Positions 31,475 through 42,207 of a stretch of DNA of 57,676 nucleotides are shown here, piece after piece. The stretch lies in the NCBI GenBank assembly GCA_009844405.1, contig VYBO01000083.1, forward strand, positions 1 through 57,676, given 5' to 3'. Both the position numbers and the translations under genes were made by a program. Position 1 is the first letter of the stretch. Every line of letters begins with the position of its first letter. The notes under the pieces were generated by a model. It saw only the letters and a program-made list of their open reading frames with translations, made no database searches and was not told where the DNA came from. The stretch is from Acidimicrobiaceae bacterium (GTDB lineage Bacteria > Actinomycetota > Acidimicrobiia > Acidimicrobiales > Aldehydirespiratoraceae).

Positions 31475-32455
31475 ATGAAGCAGCAGACCCACAAGGTGCT
31501 CCGCGTCGTGTCCGGGCGGTCGAGTCTGGCCTTTGCTTCCAGGGTGTGCTCGGAGCTCGGGGTGCCGCTCGGCACGACCCACATCGAGGACTTCGCCAAC
31601 GGCGAGATCCACGTCCGCTACGGGGAGTCGATCCGAGGCTGCGACGCCTTCATCGTCGGCACCCACGCCGAATGGGAGGGCGGCTCCATCAACGATGCGA
31701 TCCTGGAGCAGCTCGTCATGGTGGACGCGGCCAAGCGGGCCTCTGCCAAGCGCATCACCGTGGTGGCGCCGTTCTACGGGTACGCCCGCCAGGACCGGAA
31801 GGCCTCGGGGCGCGAGCCCATCTCCGCCCGGCTGCTGGCCGACCTGTTCCTGGCCGCAGGCGCGAAGCGGCTGCTGTCGGTGGATCTGCACTCCGGGCAG
31901 ATCCAGGGATTCTTCGACGGCCCGGTCGACCACCTGACCGCCATGCCGGTGCTGCTCGAGTACCTGCAGACGCTGCGGGGAGAGGACCTGGTGATCGTGT
32001 CGCCCGACGCCGGACGGGTGAAGGTGGCGGAGCGCTACACCAACCAGCTGCACGCTGACCTGGCCATCGTCCACAAGCGCCGACAGAACGCCAAGCACGA
32101 GGTCTCGGCCAAGGAGATCGTCGGCGAGGTGGACGGCCGGACCTGCGTCATCGTCGACGACATGATCGACACCGGCGGCACCATCGTGGCCGCGGCCGAG
32201 CTTCTGGCGGCCAACGGGGCCCGACGGGTGATCGCGGCCACTACCCACCCGGTGTTCTCCGGACCGGCCGTGCAGCGCCTGAAGGACTCGGTCATCGACT
32301 TGGTGGTGTGCACCGACACGCTGCCCATCCCGGCCCACAAGCAGTTCTCGAAGCTCCATGTGGTGTCGGTGGCGCCGATCGTGGCCAGGGCGGTCTCAGC
32401 CGTGTTCGAGGACACCTCGGTGAGCGAGATCTTCGGCGGCAACAACCTCGTCTAG
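31475..32455 (+). CDS. prs: Ribose-phosphate pyrophosphokinase
   Basis: About 326 aa. Makes PRPP from ribose 5-phosphate and ATP for nucleotide, His and Trp synthesis. Motifs: FANGEIHVRYGESIRG, the flexible loop VVAPFYGYARQDRK, VSVDLHSGQIQGFF, VSPDAGRVK and the PRPP loop VIVDDMIDTGGTI. Start chosen as MKQQTHKVLRVVSG at 31475 because of the TACAAT box. It is followed by rplY and pth. Confidence 0.96.
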   Translation: MKQQTHKVLRVVSGRSSLAFASRVCSELGVPLGTTHIEDFANGEIHVRYGESIRGCDAFIVGTHAEWEGGSINDAILEQLVMVDAAKRASAKRITVVAPFYGYARQDRKASGREPISARLLADLFLAAGAKRLLSVDLHSGQIQGFFDGPVDHLTAMPVLLEYLQTLRGEDLVIVSPDAGRVKVAERYTNQLHADLAIVHKRRQNAKHEVSAKEIVGEVDGRTCVIVDDMIDTGGTIVAAAELLAANGARRVIAATTHPVFSGPAVQRLKDSVIDLVVCTDTLPIPAHKQFSKLHVVSVAPIVARAVSAVFEDTSVSEIFGGNNLV

Positions 32456-32470
32456 AGGCCGAGCCTGGGA

Positions 32471-32513
32471 GGCCGTGGCCCGAGCGGCCCGTGAGCGCAG
32501 CGAACAAGAGCGG
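32471..32513 (+). repeat. Dispersed 43-bp repeat, copy 6
   Basis: Plus-oriented copy 15 bp after the prs stop and before the rplY promoter. Only the core is present. Confidence 0.9.
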
Positions 32514-32561
32514 AGGCCGCAGATCTCCCACTCGCTCAGTGGAGCGGTCCCGGCGCGGCAG

Positions 32562-32567
32562 TAGCCT
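32562..32567 (+). promoter_or_regulatory. Candidate -10 box (TAGCCT) of rplY
   Basis: Ends 7 nt before the ATG at 32575. Confidence 0.4.
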
Positions 32568-32574
32568 CAGTCGA

Positions 32575-33246
32575 ATGGCAATGAACCTGGTGAAGGCCGA
32601 GACCGGCCGCGATCTCGGCACCCGTCCCAGCCGCCGGCTGCGCCGCTCCGGCCGTGTTCCCGCGGTGGTCTACGGCATGGGCTCGGCGCCGCTGACGGTG
32701 TCGGTGGACAAGACCGCCCTGCGGGTCGCGCTGAACACGGAGGCCGGGCTGAACGCCCTCATAACGCTCGACGTCGAGGGCGGCCGGCAGCTGTCGATCG
32801 TCAAGGACCTCCAGCGCCACCCGGTCCGCCGCGACGTGCTCCATGTGGACTTCCTGCGGATAGATCCCGACCAGGAGGTCGAGGTCGACGTTCCTCTCAC
32901 CCTCACCGGCGAGGCCAAGAAGGTCACCCAGGCCAGCGGGATGGTCGACCAGGTGATGCACCACCTGCCGGTGCTGGCCAAGCCGGCCGACATCCCCGTC
33001 GAGGTCACCGCGGACGTCAGCGACCTGGAGGTCGGATCGTCGCTGCGGGTGAGCGACATCGACCTGCCTGCGGGGGTGACGCCGGCCGGCGACGCCGACG
33101 CCACCTTCGCGGTGGGCCTCATCACCCGCTCCACCAAGGAGTACCTGCGCCAGCTGAAGGCCGAGGAGGAGGCCGCGGAGGCGCTCATCGTCATGGGCGA
33201 GGCCGCCGATGACGAAGGGGCGGCCGAGGACGAAGCAGAGTCCTGA
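32575..33246 (+). CDS. rplY: 50S ribosomal protein L25/general stress protein Ctc
   Basis: 223-aa L25 of the long Ctc type: N-terminal 5S rRNA-binding domain (RPSRRLRRSGRVPAVVYG to about 95) and a C-terminal beta domain, then an acidic tail rich in Glu and Ala. Two ATGs (32575 and 32581) are in frame. The order prs-rplY-pth is standard in actinobacteria. The preceding repeat separates it from prs, and it has its own likely promoter. Confidence 0.94.
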   Translation: MAMNLVKAETGRDLGTRPSRRLRRSGRVPAVVYGMGSAPLTVSVDKTALRVALNTEAGLNALITLDVEGGRQLSIVKDLQRHPVRRDVLHVDFLRIDPDQEVEVDVPLTLTGEAKKVTQASGMVDQVMHHLPVLAKPADIPVEVTADVSDLEVGSSLRVSDIDLPAGVTPAGDADATFAVGLITRSTKEYLRQLKAEEEAAEALIVMGEAADDEGAAEDEAES

Positions 33247-33271
33247 GACCGGCCGGCGCGCCCTCCAAGCA

Positions 33272-33874
33272 GTGGCCATAGGCCCGCGCTCCGGATCCTC
33301 GGCCGACTTGCTGGTGGTGGGTCTGGGCAACCCGGGCGAGCAGTACGCCCGCACCCGCCACAACGCGGGACGCTGGGTCGTGGAGGAGCTCGTGGGGCGC
33401 CACGACGGGCGGCTGCGCCGGGCCCGGCGCCAGCAGGCTCTGGTGTGCGAACTGCGCCTGGGCGAGCGGCGCGTCGCCGCGGCGACCCCGGTGACCTGGA
33501 TGAACGAGTCGGGCCGGGCGGTCGCGCCGCTGGTGCGCCGGTTCCGGATCCGGGACTTGAGCAGCCTGATGGTGGTGCACGACGAGTTGGATCTGCCCGT
33601 CGGGCGTCTCAAGGTCAAGACCGGCGGCGGCATCGCCGGGCACAAGGGACTGCAGTCGATCCGTGCCCACCTGCGCAGCGACGCCTTCACCCGGGTGCGT
33701 GTCGGGGTCGGCCGCCCGGACGTCACTCCCAAGGGCGGCGACTATGTGCTCAAGCGCCCGGGCCGGGCCGAGAGGGACGCGCTGGAGGCGATCGTGAAAC
33801 GGGCCGCCGACGCGATCGAGCACTTCCTCGACCACGGTCTCGAACCCACCATGAACCGCTTCAACGCGCCCTGA
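33272..33874 (+). CDS. pth: Peptidyl-tRNA hydrolase
   Basis: About 200 aa. Frees tRNA from dropped-off peptidyl-tRNA. Motifs: LLVVGLGNPGEQYARTRHNAG with catalytic His, VTWMNESGRAV, and VVHDELDLPVGRLKVKTGGG with catalytic Asp. The GTG at 33272 begins 25 bp after rplY; the frame is open to 33209, which would overlap rplY. The gene is followed at once by mfd. Confidence 0.94.
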   Translation: MAIGPRSGSSADLLVVGLGNPGEQYARTRHNAGRWVVEELVGRHDGRLRRARRQQALVCELRLGERRVAAATPVTWMNESGRAVAPLVRRFRIRDLSSLMVVHDELDLPVGRLKVKTGGGIAGHKGLQSIRAHLRSDAFTRVRVGVGRPDVTPKGGDYVLKRPGRAERDALEAIVKRAADAIEHFLDHGLEPTMNRFNAP

Positions 33875-33880
33875 AATCCT

Positions 33881-36800
33881 GTGGCTGAACCGCCCGACGA
33901 CCGCGGCCTGAGCCGCCTGCTGCCGCGGCTGGCCGCCCATCCCGGGCTGCTGGCGCTGCTGGGTCGGCGGACCGCGACGGTGGCCGTGCCCACAGCGGCC
34001 CGTTCAATGGCGGTGGCCGGGCTGAGCGCGGCCTCCGAGAGGCGGCCGCTGCTGGTGGCCGTGCCGACCCGCACCGAAGCCGAGACTCTGGCCTCCGACG
34101 TCGCCGCCTTCGTGGGTCCCGAGGAGGTAGAGGAACTGCCCGCCTGGGAGACGCTGCCCTTCGAGAGGGTCAGCCCCTCGATCGAGACCATGGGCCGCCG
34201 CTGCCGGGTGCTGCACCGGATGGCCGATCCCGCGTCCGTGCCAGCGGTGGTGGTGGTCTCGGCCCGGGCCCTGGCCCAGTTCGTGGACCCGTCCGCGGCG
34301 ACGCCACCGGTCACGGTGCGCCTCGGCGACCCCGTCGACCAGGTCGAGCTGGTGAGGCGCCTGTCGGTGTTCGGATACCGGCGCGAGCACCAGGTGGAGC
34401 ATCGCGGGGAGGTGGCCGTGCGAGGCTCGATCGTCGACGTCTACCCCTCGACGGGCGCCGCGCCGGTTCGCATCGACTTCTGGGGCGACGATGTGGACCG
34501 GATCGCGGAGTTCTCGGTGGGCGACCAGCGATCGGTGGCGTCGTTGGAGCGGGTCGAGGTGTACCCGGCCCGGGAGTTGCGTCCCGACGCGGCCATGCGC
34601 CGTCGGGCCGCGTCGCTGGTGGCGACCCAGCCGTGGGGCCGTGAGCAGTGGGACCGCCTGGCCGACGGGACTCTCTTCGAGGGAATGGAGTCGTGGTGGC
34701 CGTGGCTGGTCGAGCAGCCGTCGCTGCTGCCCGATCTGGTGCCCGGCGACGGGGCGGTGGTCCTCGTCGAGCCGCGGCGTCTCTCTGACAGGGCCGACGA
34801 GATCCTCGCCGAGGAGGAGGACCTCGCGGCCGGACTGGCCAAGACGTGGAGCACCGACGCGGCCGGGATGCCGCGGCTGCACGGCGGCTTCGACGGCCTG
34901 CTCGACGGCGTCTCCGCGCCGGTCTGGATGCTGCCCACCGCTCCCGACTCTCCAGGCACCCAGATCCTGACTGCGTCGGGCTGGGACCGCAGCCACGGAG
35001 ACGTCGAGCCGCTGGCGGCCCGCCTGCGCGAGCTGGTGGCCGGCGGCTACCAGGTCGTGCTGGGCGCGCCCGGCCCGACCGCCGACCGGCTGAGCACGCT
35101 GCTGGCCGACCACGGCGCCCATGTCGAGCCGCTGGATGCGAGCCTCGACCGGGGCGCGGTCCTGGCCGACGTCAAGCTGGCCGTGCTGGCCGAGACCGAT
35201 GTCACCGGCCGGCGCCGCACCCACCGGCCGCCCAGGGTCCGGTCCCGCGACCAGCGCCGCTTCCTCGCCGACCTCGTGCCCGGCGCGTTCGTGGTCCACC
35301 ACCATCACGGAGTGGCCCGGTTCGAGGGCATGGTCCAGCGGGCCACAGGGGGCCACGAGCGCGAGTACCTGCTGCTGGCGTACCGGGGCGGCGACCGGCT
35401 GTACGTGCCCTCGGACCAGATCGACGCGATCCGCCACTACACCGGCGGGGAGTCGCCGACCCTGTCGCGCATGGGCGGCTCGGACTGGACGGCCACCAAG
35501 AACCGGGTCCGGCGGGCGGTGGAGGAGGTGGCCCAGGAGCTGGTCGTGCTCTACCAGAGGCGGATGACCACCGCCGGCCATGCCTTCTCGGTGGACACTG
35601 TCTGGCAGGGCGAGCTCGAGGACGCCTTCGAATACCAGGAGACCCGCGACCAGCTGCAGGCCCTGGTCGAGGTGAAGAACGACATGGAGCGGTCGGTGCC
35701 CATGGACCGCCTGATTGTGGGCGACGTGGGCTTCGGCAAGACCGAGATAGCGGTGCGGGCCGCGTTCAAGGCGGTGCAGGACGGGCTCCAGGCGGCGGTT
35801 CTGGTGCCAACCACCCTTCTGGCCCAGCAGCACACGCAGACGTTCAGGGACCGCTACGCGCCGTTCCCGTCGAGGGTCGAGACCCTGAGCCGCTTCCTGA
35901 CTCCTCCCCAGACCCGGGAGGTGCTGAGGGGGCTGGAGTCCGGCGAGGTGGACGTGATCGTCGGGACCCACCGGATGCTGTCCGCCGACGTGCGCTTCAA
36001 GCGCCTCGGGCTGCTGGTCATCGACGAGGAGCAGCGTTTCGGGGTCCGGCACAAGGAGGCCATCAAGTCGATGCGAGCCGGCATCGACGTGCTCACGCTC
36101 ACCGCCACGCCGGTGCCGCGGACCCTGGAGATGAGCCTGACCGGCATCCGCGACATGTCGCTGCTGGACACCCCGCCCGCCGACCGGCAACCGATCCTCA
36201 CCTATGTCGGGGAGCATGCCGACCGGCCCGTGGCCGAGGCCATCCGGCGCGAGCTGCTGCGGGAGGGGCAGGTCTTCTACGTCCACAACCGGGTGGCCGA
36301 CATCGAGCACGCCGCCGAGCGGGTGCGCTCGCTGGTGCCCGAGGCCCGGGTGGCGGTGGCCCACGGCCGGATGGACGAGGGCACCCTCGAGCAGGTGGTG
36401 CTCGACTTCGCCGACTACCGCTACGACGTGCTGGTGTGCACCACCATCATCGAGTCGGGCATCGACATGCCGACGGTCAACACCCTGGTGGTGGACCGGG
36501 CCGACCGGCTGGGCCTCGGTCAGCTCCACCAGATACGGGGCCGGGTGGGCCGATCCGGGCGCAGGGCCTACGCCTACCTGTTCCACCCGGCGGACAGCGT
36601 GCTCAGCGAGGATGCCTACGAGCGGCTCAAGACCATCGGCGAGGCCACCCAGCTGGGGTCCGGCTACCGGATCGCCATGCGCGACCTCGAGATCCGCGGC
36701 GCCGGCAACCTGCTCGGCGAGGCCCAGTCGGGCCACATCGCCGCGGTCGGTTACGACCTGTACTGCCGGCTGGTGAACGAGGCGGTCGCGGAGTTGCGGG

Positions 36801-37315
36801 GCGAACCGATCCCGGAGCCGCCCGCGGTGAACATCGAGGTTCCCGTGGACGCTCACATTCCGGCCGTCTACATCAGCCGGGAGGCGGCCCGCCTCGAGGC
36901 GTACCGGCGGCTGGCCGCGGTGACCGAGCATGTCCAGGTGTACGACATCCGGTCGGAGTGGATCGACCGGTTCGGGCCTGTCCCCGAGCCGGCCGAGTCG
37001 CTGCTGTCCATCGGCCGTCTGCGGGTGGAGTGCCTGCGCGCCGGTGTGTCGGAGGTGGTGGTCACCCGCCGCGGCGGCGGGGGGCTGTCGTCGGGGGGCA
37101 TCGCGGCCCGTCTCGCGCCGGTGGATCTCCCTTCGAGCCGCCGGGTGCGGCTGCGCCGCCTCTACGGCGAACGGGCCGTCTTGAAGGAGGACTCCCGGGA
37201 GCTGCACGTTCCGCTTCCAGCCGACGCCGGTGGGGTGATCGACCAGATCGTGAAGCTGCTGACCGACGTCGTGACAGCCCGAGCACACGACGACGCTAGG
37301 GTTCAGACCTCGTGA
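33881..37315 (+). CDS. mfd: Transcription-repair coupling factor
   Basis: 1144-aa SF2 translocase that removes stalled RNA polymerase and recruits UvrA. UvrB-like N-terminal module, RNA polymerase-interacting domain (PGAFVVHHHHGVARFEGM, about 467), Walker A GDVGFGKTE (about 615), Walker B DEEQRFG, motif VI IRGRVGRSGRRAYAYL, and the C-terminal UvrA-binding TRCF domain. Begins with GTG 6 bp after pth. Its stop overlaps the start of the SurA-like gene (GTGA). Confidence 0.97.
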   Translation: MAEPPDDRGLSRLLPRLAAHPGLLALLGRRTATVAVPTAARSMAVAGLSAASERRPLLVAVPTRTEAETLASDVAAFVGPEEVEELPAWETLPFERVSPSIETMGRRCRVLHRMADPASVPAVVVVSARALAQFVDPSAATPPVTVRLGDPVDQVELVRRLSVFGYRREHQVEHRGEVAVRGSIVDVYPSTGAAPVRIDFWGDDVDRIAEFSVGDQRSVASLERVEVYPARELRPDAAMRRRAASLVATQPWGREQWDRLADGTLFEGMESWWPWLVEQPSLLPDLVPGDGAVVLVEPRRLSDRADEILAEEEDLAAGLAKTWSTDAAGMPRLHGGFDGLLDGVSAPVWMLPTAPDSPGTQILTASGWDRSHGDVEPLAARLRELVAGGYQVVLGAPGPTADRLSTLLADHGAHVEPLDASLDRGAVLADVKLAVLAETDVTGRRRTHRPPRVRSRDQRRFLADLVPGAFVVHHHHGVARFEGMVQRATGGHEREYLLLAYRGGDRLYVPSDQIDAIRHYTGGESPTLSRMGGSDWTATKNRVRRAVEEVAQELVVLYQRRMTTAGHAFSVDTVWQGELEDAFEYQETRDQLQALVEVKNDMERSVPMDRLIVGDVGFGKTEIAVRAAFKAVQDGLQAAVLVPTTLLAQQHTQTFRDRYAPFPSRVETLSRFLTPPQTREVLRGLESGEVDVIVGTHRMLSADVRFKRLGLLVIDEEQRFGVRHKEAIKSMRAGIDVLTLTATPVPRTLEMSLTGIRDMSLLDTPPADRQPILTYVGEHADRPVAEAIRRELLREGQVFYVHNRVADIEHAAERVRSLVPEARVAVAHGRMDEGTLEQVVLDFADYRYDVLVCTTIIESGIDMPTVNTLVVDRADRLGLGQLHQIRGRVGRSGRRAYAYLFHPADSVLSEDAYERLKTIGEATQLGSGYRIAMRDLEIRGAGNLLGEAQSGHIAAVGYDLYCRLVNEAVAELRGEPIPEPPAVNIEVPVDAHIPAVYISREAARLEAYRRLAAVTEHVQVYDIRSEWIDRFGPVPEPAESLLSIGRLRVECLRAGVSEVVVTRRGGGGLSSGGIAARLAPVDLPSSRRVRLRRLYGERAVLKEDSRELHVPLPADAGGVIDQIVKLLTDVVTARAHDDARVQTS

Positions 37316-38256
37316 GCCTCGTTCGTCCCGTTGCAGCGGTCGGCGCCGCCGCGGCGACGGTGTTGATGCTGGCGACCGGCTGCGGGGCTTCCGCCGATGT
37401 GGCCGCCGAGGTGGGCGGGGTGGAGTACACAGTCGACGACCTGAACGACTACCTGGCCACCACCGACCCCGGCAACGAGGCCCGGGCGCCGCGTGGGCAG
37501 GCCGCCGCCTGGCTGTCCGAGTGGGTGTTCTTCGCGGCCATAGAACTGGAGCTGGCCGAGCGGGGCGCGGCGGTGTCCAACGCCCATGAGGCTCAGGCCG
37601 TCGCCGACATAACCCGGGCCGACCCTGCCTTCGTTCCCGGCGCCGGGGGCTCGGACGTCGCCATCCACCAGCGGGCGCTGGTGCTCGCCGCGCTCGAATG
37701 GGCCGAGACCGAGGTGGCCGCCGCCCCGGTCTCGGAGCCGCTGCGCCATCTGTGCTCCCGCCACGTCCTCGTCGCCTCGCAAGCGGAGGCCGACGTCGTT
37801 GTGGCCCGCCTCGACGCCGGGGAGGACTTCGGGTTCCTGGCCGCCGAGCTGTCCCAGGATCCGGGCAGCGGTTCGCTGGGCGGGGATCTGGGCTGCGTGG
37901 TCGAAGGCTCCTTCGTGGAGCCCTTCGAGACGGCCGCCTACGCCGCGCCGCCCGGTGGCGTGGTGGTGGCCGAGTCGCAGTTCGGCTTCCATGTGATCGA
38001 GGTGATCAGCTCGGGCCCGGCCACCGCCGACAACCACCCCCAGATCGACGCCGAGCGGCTGGCCTCCATGGCCTCCGACGCCGAGCTGGCGGCAGCCGAG
38101 GGGGCCCAGGCCGCCGTGCAGGACCTGCGCCAGCAGACGCTGCTGGAGCTGCAGGACACCGTCCTGGAGCGGTACGCACCCGTGGTGCGCATCGATGATC
38201 GCTACGGGTACTGGGACCGCGAGCAGTTCCGGGTGGTCCTGGAGCCGGTCTCCTGA
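37312..38256 (+). CDS. SurA/PpiC-like peptidyl-prolyl isomerase lipoprotein
   Basis: 314-aa lipoprotein: signal peptide with lipobox LATGC (Cys about 23), SurA-like N-terminal chaperone region, and a parvulin domain at about 146-230 (LCSRHVLVASQAEAD, LSQDPGSGSLGGDLGCV, SQFGFHVIEV). Likely folds exported proteins at the outer membrane face. It is translationally coupled to mfd, a position also seen in related actinobacteria. A substrate for Lgt. Confidence 0.9.
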   Translation: MSLVRPVAAVGAAAATVLMLATGCGASADVAAEVGGVEYTVDDLNDYLATTDPGNEARAPRGQAAAWLSEWVFFAAIELELAERGAAVSNAHEAQAVADITRADPAFVPGAGGSDVAIHQRALVLAALEWAETEVAAAPVSEPLRHLCSRHVLVASQAEADVVVARLDAGEDFGFLAAELSQDPGSGSLGGDLGCVVEGSFVEPFETAAYAAPPGGVVVAESQFGFHVIEVISSGPATADNHPQIDAERLASMASDAELAAAEGAQAAVQDLRQQTLLELQDTVLERYAPVVRIDDRYGYWDREQFRVVLEPVS

Positions 38257-38269
38257 CGGGTCGGTCGGG

Positions 38270-39037
38270 GTGTCCGGGGACGCTGACGGCGAGGTCGGGC
38301 CCGACCAGCCTGACGAGGGTTTGAGCGTCGCCGTCCTGCGTCTCGACGAGTTGGTGCGGACCCTGCGCGAGCAGTGCCCGTGGGACCGCGAGCAGACCCA
38401 CTCGAGCCTGCGGCGGTATCTCCTGGAGGAGACCTACGAGACGCTGGAAGCCCTCGACGCCCGGGCCGTCGCTGAGGCCGCCGAAGTCGCCGGAGGCGTC
38501 GACGTCGAGGATCTCGACCGGCATCTGTGCGAGGAGCTCGGCGATCTGCTCTACCAGGTGTGGTTCCAGGCCCATCTGGCCTCCGAGCGCGGCGCGTTCG
38601 ACATCGCGGACGTGGCCCGGCAGGTACGCAGCAAGCTGGTGGCCCGCCATCCCCACGTCTTCGGGGACGTGGAGGCCCCGGACGCCGACGCGGTACGGGG
38701 CATGTGGGACACCATCAAGCTCGAGGAGAAGGGGCGGGACTCGGTGATGGACGGCATCCCCCGCACGCTGCCCGCCCTCCTGTCGGCCGTGAAGGTGCAG
38801 AAGAGGGCCGCCACGGCCGGGCTCCTCGCCGGTGACGGTGACCGAGGTGAGTTCGGCGAGACCGAGCGAGCCCTGGCCGAGCTTCGAACCGACCGCAGCG
38901 AGCACAGCTTCGGCGAATTGCTGCTGGCTGTGGTGGAGCTGGGCCGGCGTCTGAAGGTCGATCCCGAGGATGCCCTCCGGTCGGCCACCGAGCGCGCCCA
39001 GCGCCACTATCGCGCCCGGGAGCAGGACATCCGCTAG
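38270..39037 (+). CDS. mazG: Nucleoside triphosphate pyrophosphohydrolase MazG
   Basis: About 255 aa. Hydrolyses non-canonical NTPs to NMP and pyrophosphate. Two MazG-like halves; the first carries LLEETYETLEA and EELGDLLYQV, the EExxE-ExxD metal site. CPWDREQTHSSLRRYLLEE is the family N-terminus. GTG start at 38270, 13 bp after the SurA-like gene. Position between mfd and eno is typical. Confidence 0.93.
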   Translation: MSGDADGEVGPDQPDEGLSVAVLRLDELVRTLREQCPWDREQTHSSLRRYLLEETYETLEALDARAVAEAAEVAGGVDVEDLDRHLCEELGDLLYQVWFQAHLASERGAFDIADVARQVRSKLVARHPHVFGDVEAPDADAVRGMWDTIKLEEKGRDSVMDGIPRTLPALLSAVKVQKRAATAGLLAGDGDRGEFGETERALAELRTDRSEHSFGELLLAVVELGRRLKVDPEDALRSATERAQRHYRAREQDIR

Positions 39038-39095
39038 GATCTCCGTCCGCACCGACGGACGCCGAGGGATTGGACGGAGCGGCGCCCGAAGTTGA

Positions 39096-40762
<1,667 letters not shown>

Positions 40763-40786
40763 GAGCGGAGTTCCTCGCTCGGCCTC

Positions 40787-40792
40787 TAGCCT
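40787..40792 (+). promoter_or_regulatory. Candidate -10 box (TAGCCT) of the thioesterase gene
   Basis: Ends 9 nt before the ATG at 40802; no ribosome site. Confidence 0.42.
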
Positions 40793-40801
40793 GACGGGTC
40801 C

Positions 40802-41206
40802 ATGCCGGCGCATCGCTTCGACGTCAAGGTCCGGTTCTACGAACTCGATCCGTACGGGCATCTCAACCACTCCGCGTACATCCAGTTCTTCGAGACCGGT
40901 CGGATCGAGCTCCTGGAGCACGTCGGGATGGACCTGAAGTCGTTCGCGGCCCGGGGATACCGGTTCGTGGTCAACCGCATCAACACCTCGTTCGACCGCC
41001 CGGTGTACGCCGGCGACACTGTGACGGTGGAGACGGAGATCGTGGAACTGCGGAGGGCCTCGTCGACGTGGCGCCAGCGTCTGGTGCGCGGCGGCGAGGT
41101 GGTGGCCCGCCAGGAGTTGCGGGCCGCCATCACCGACAACGACGGCAAGCCGGTGCGGGCTCCGGCGGACCTGGCCGAGGCCCTGGCCCCCTACTTCGTC
41201 GAATAG
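40802..41206 (+). CDS. Acyl-CoA thioesterase (YbgC/4-hydroxybenzoyl-CoA type hotdog)
   Basis: 134-aa hotdog-fold protein. FYELDPYGHLNHSAYIQFFETGRIELL is the YbgC-type catalytic helix with Asp and His. Hydrolyses acyl- or aryl-CoA esters; the substrate cannot be assigned. It lies just upstream of the Cox-type maturation cluster, with 41 bp between, and appears to have its own promoter. Confidence 0.88.
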   Translation: MPAHRFDVKVRFYELDPYGHLNHSAYIQFFETGRIELLEHVGMDLKSFAARGYRFVVNRINTSFDRPVYAGDTVTVETEIVELRRASSTWRQRLVRGGEVVARQELRAAITDNDGKPVRAPADLAEALAPYFVE

Positions 41207-41234
41207 CGCCGCCGCGAGGGCGACCGGTGCGGCC

Positions 41235-41240
41235 CATACT
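41235..41240 (+). promoter_or_regulatory. Weak candidate -10 box (CATACT) of the maturation cluster
   Basis: CATACT ends 7 nt before the ATG at 41248. It deviates from TAnnnT at the first bases, so support is weak. Confidence 0.25.
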
Positions 41241-41247
41241 TCGTGAT

Positions 41248-42207
41248 ATGGGGGGCCACCGGAATATGCTCGGTTGGATGGCAGCCGCCGATCTGCGCTT
41301 CGTGTCGTGCGTGGAAGACGTATGGCAGGGACTCCGCGACAACGCCTACCTGCCCGACGAGGCGCTGGCCACCGCCGTGTACCTGGCCCTGCGCCTGCGC
41401 CGCCCGCTGCTTCTGGAGGGCGAGCCCGGCGTGGGCAAGACCGAGGTGGCCAAGGTGATCGCCGACTGGGGCGGCGGGCGCCTCATCCGGCTGCAGTGCT
41501 ACGAGGGCATCGACGCCGCCCAGGCCGTCTACGAGTGGGACTACGCCCGCCAGCTGATGCACCTCCGGACGATGGAGGCCACCGGGCGGGCCCAGGGCGC
41601 CGACGAGGCCAGCCTGGCCGACGAGCTCTACAGCGAGCGCTTCCTGGTGCGCCGGCCGCTGCTGGAGGCGATCGAAGCCGGCGACGGCCCGCCCCCGGTG
41701 CTGCTCGTCGACGAGGTCGACCGCTCCGACGACGAGTTCGAGGCCTTCCTGCTCGAGGTCCTGTCGGACTACTCGATAACCATCCCCGAGGTGGGCACCT
41801 TCGCGGCCGTCGATCCGCCGGTGGTGGTCATCACGTCCAACCGCACCCGCGACGTGCACGACGCCCTCAAGCGGCGCTGCCTGTACCACTGGGTGTCGCA
41901 TCCGGGTGCGCAGCGAGAGGCGGAGATCATCCGGCTGCGGGCCCCGGAGGTGGCCGACACTCTGGCGCAGGAGGTGGCCCACGCCGCGGCCGCCATCCGC
42001 GACGTCGGCCTCTACAAGCCTCCCGGAGTGGCTGAGACCATCGACTGGGCCCGTGCCCTGAGCCTCCTCGGCGGGGCCAAGCTCGATCTGGCCAACGCGT
42101 CGGCCACCCTGGGCGCCCTGCTGAAGTACCGCGAGGACCGCGACCGGGTCATCGAGCACGACCTGGCCGCCATCGTGAACGAGGCCGCAGCCGCCCGCAG
42201 CGCATGA
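41248..42207 (+). CDS. MoxR-family AAA ATPase (CoxD-like)
   Basis: About 319 aa. Walker A LLLEGEPGVGKTEVAK, Walker B VLLVDEVDRSD, sensor 1 VITSNRTRDVHDALKRRC. The CoxD subgroup of MoxR ATPases acts as a chaperone in assembling the Mo-Cu/Mo centre of CO dehydrogenase-like enzymes, together with a VWA partner. In-frame ATGs also at 41266 and 41278. Overlaps the VWA gene by 4 bp (ATGA), so the operon is tightly coupled. Confidence 0.9.
   Translation: MGGHRNMLGWMAAADLRFVSCVEDVWQGLRDNAYLPDEALATAVYLALRLRRPLLLEGEPGVGKTEVAKVIADWGGGRLIRLQCYEGIDAAQAVYEWDYARQLMHLRTMEATGRAQGADEASLADELYSERFLVRRPLLEAIEAGDGPPPVLLVDEVDRSDDEFEAFLLEVLSDYSITIPEVGTFAAVDPPVVVITSNRTRDVHDALKRRCLYHWVSHPGAQREAEIIRLRAPEVADTLAQEVAHAAAAIRDVGLYKPPGVAETIDWARALSLLGGAKLDLANASATLGALLKYREDRDRVIEHDLAAIVNEAAAARSA

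Noticed and set aside
34004..37288. 1094-codon open frame opposite mfd
   Set aside because: A shadow of mfd third-position GC bias; the mfd frame has all family motifs.
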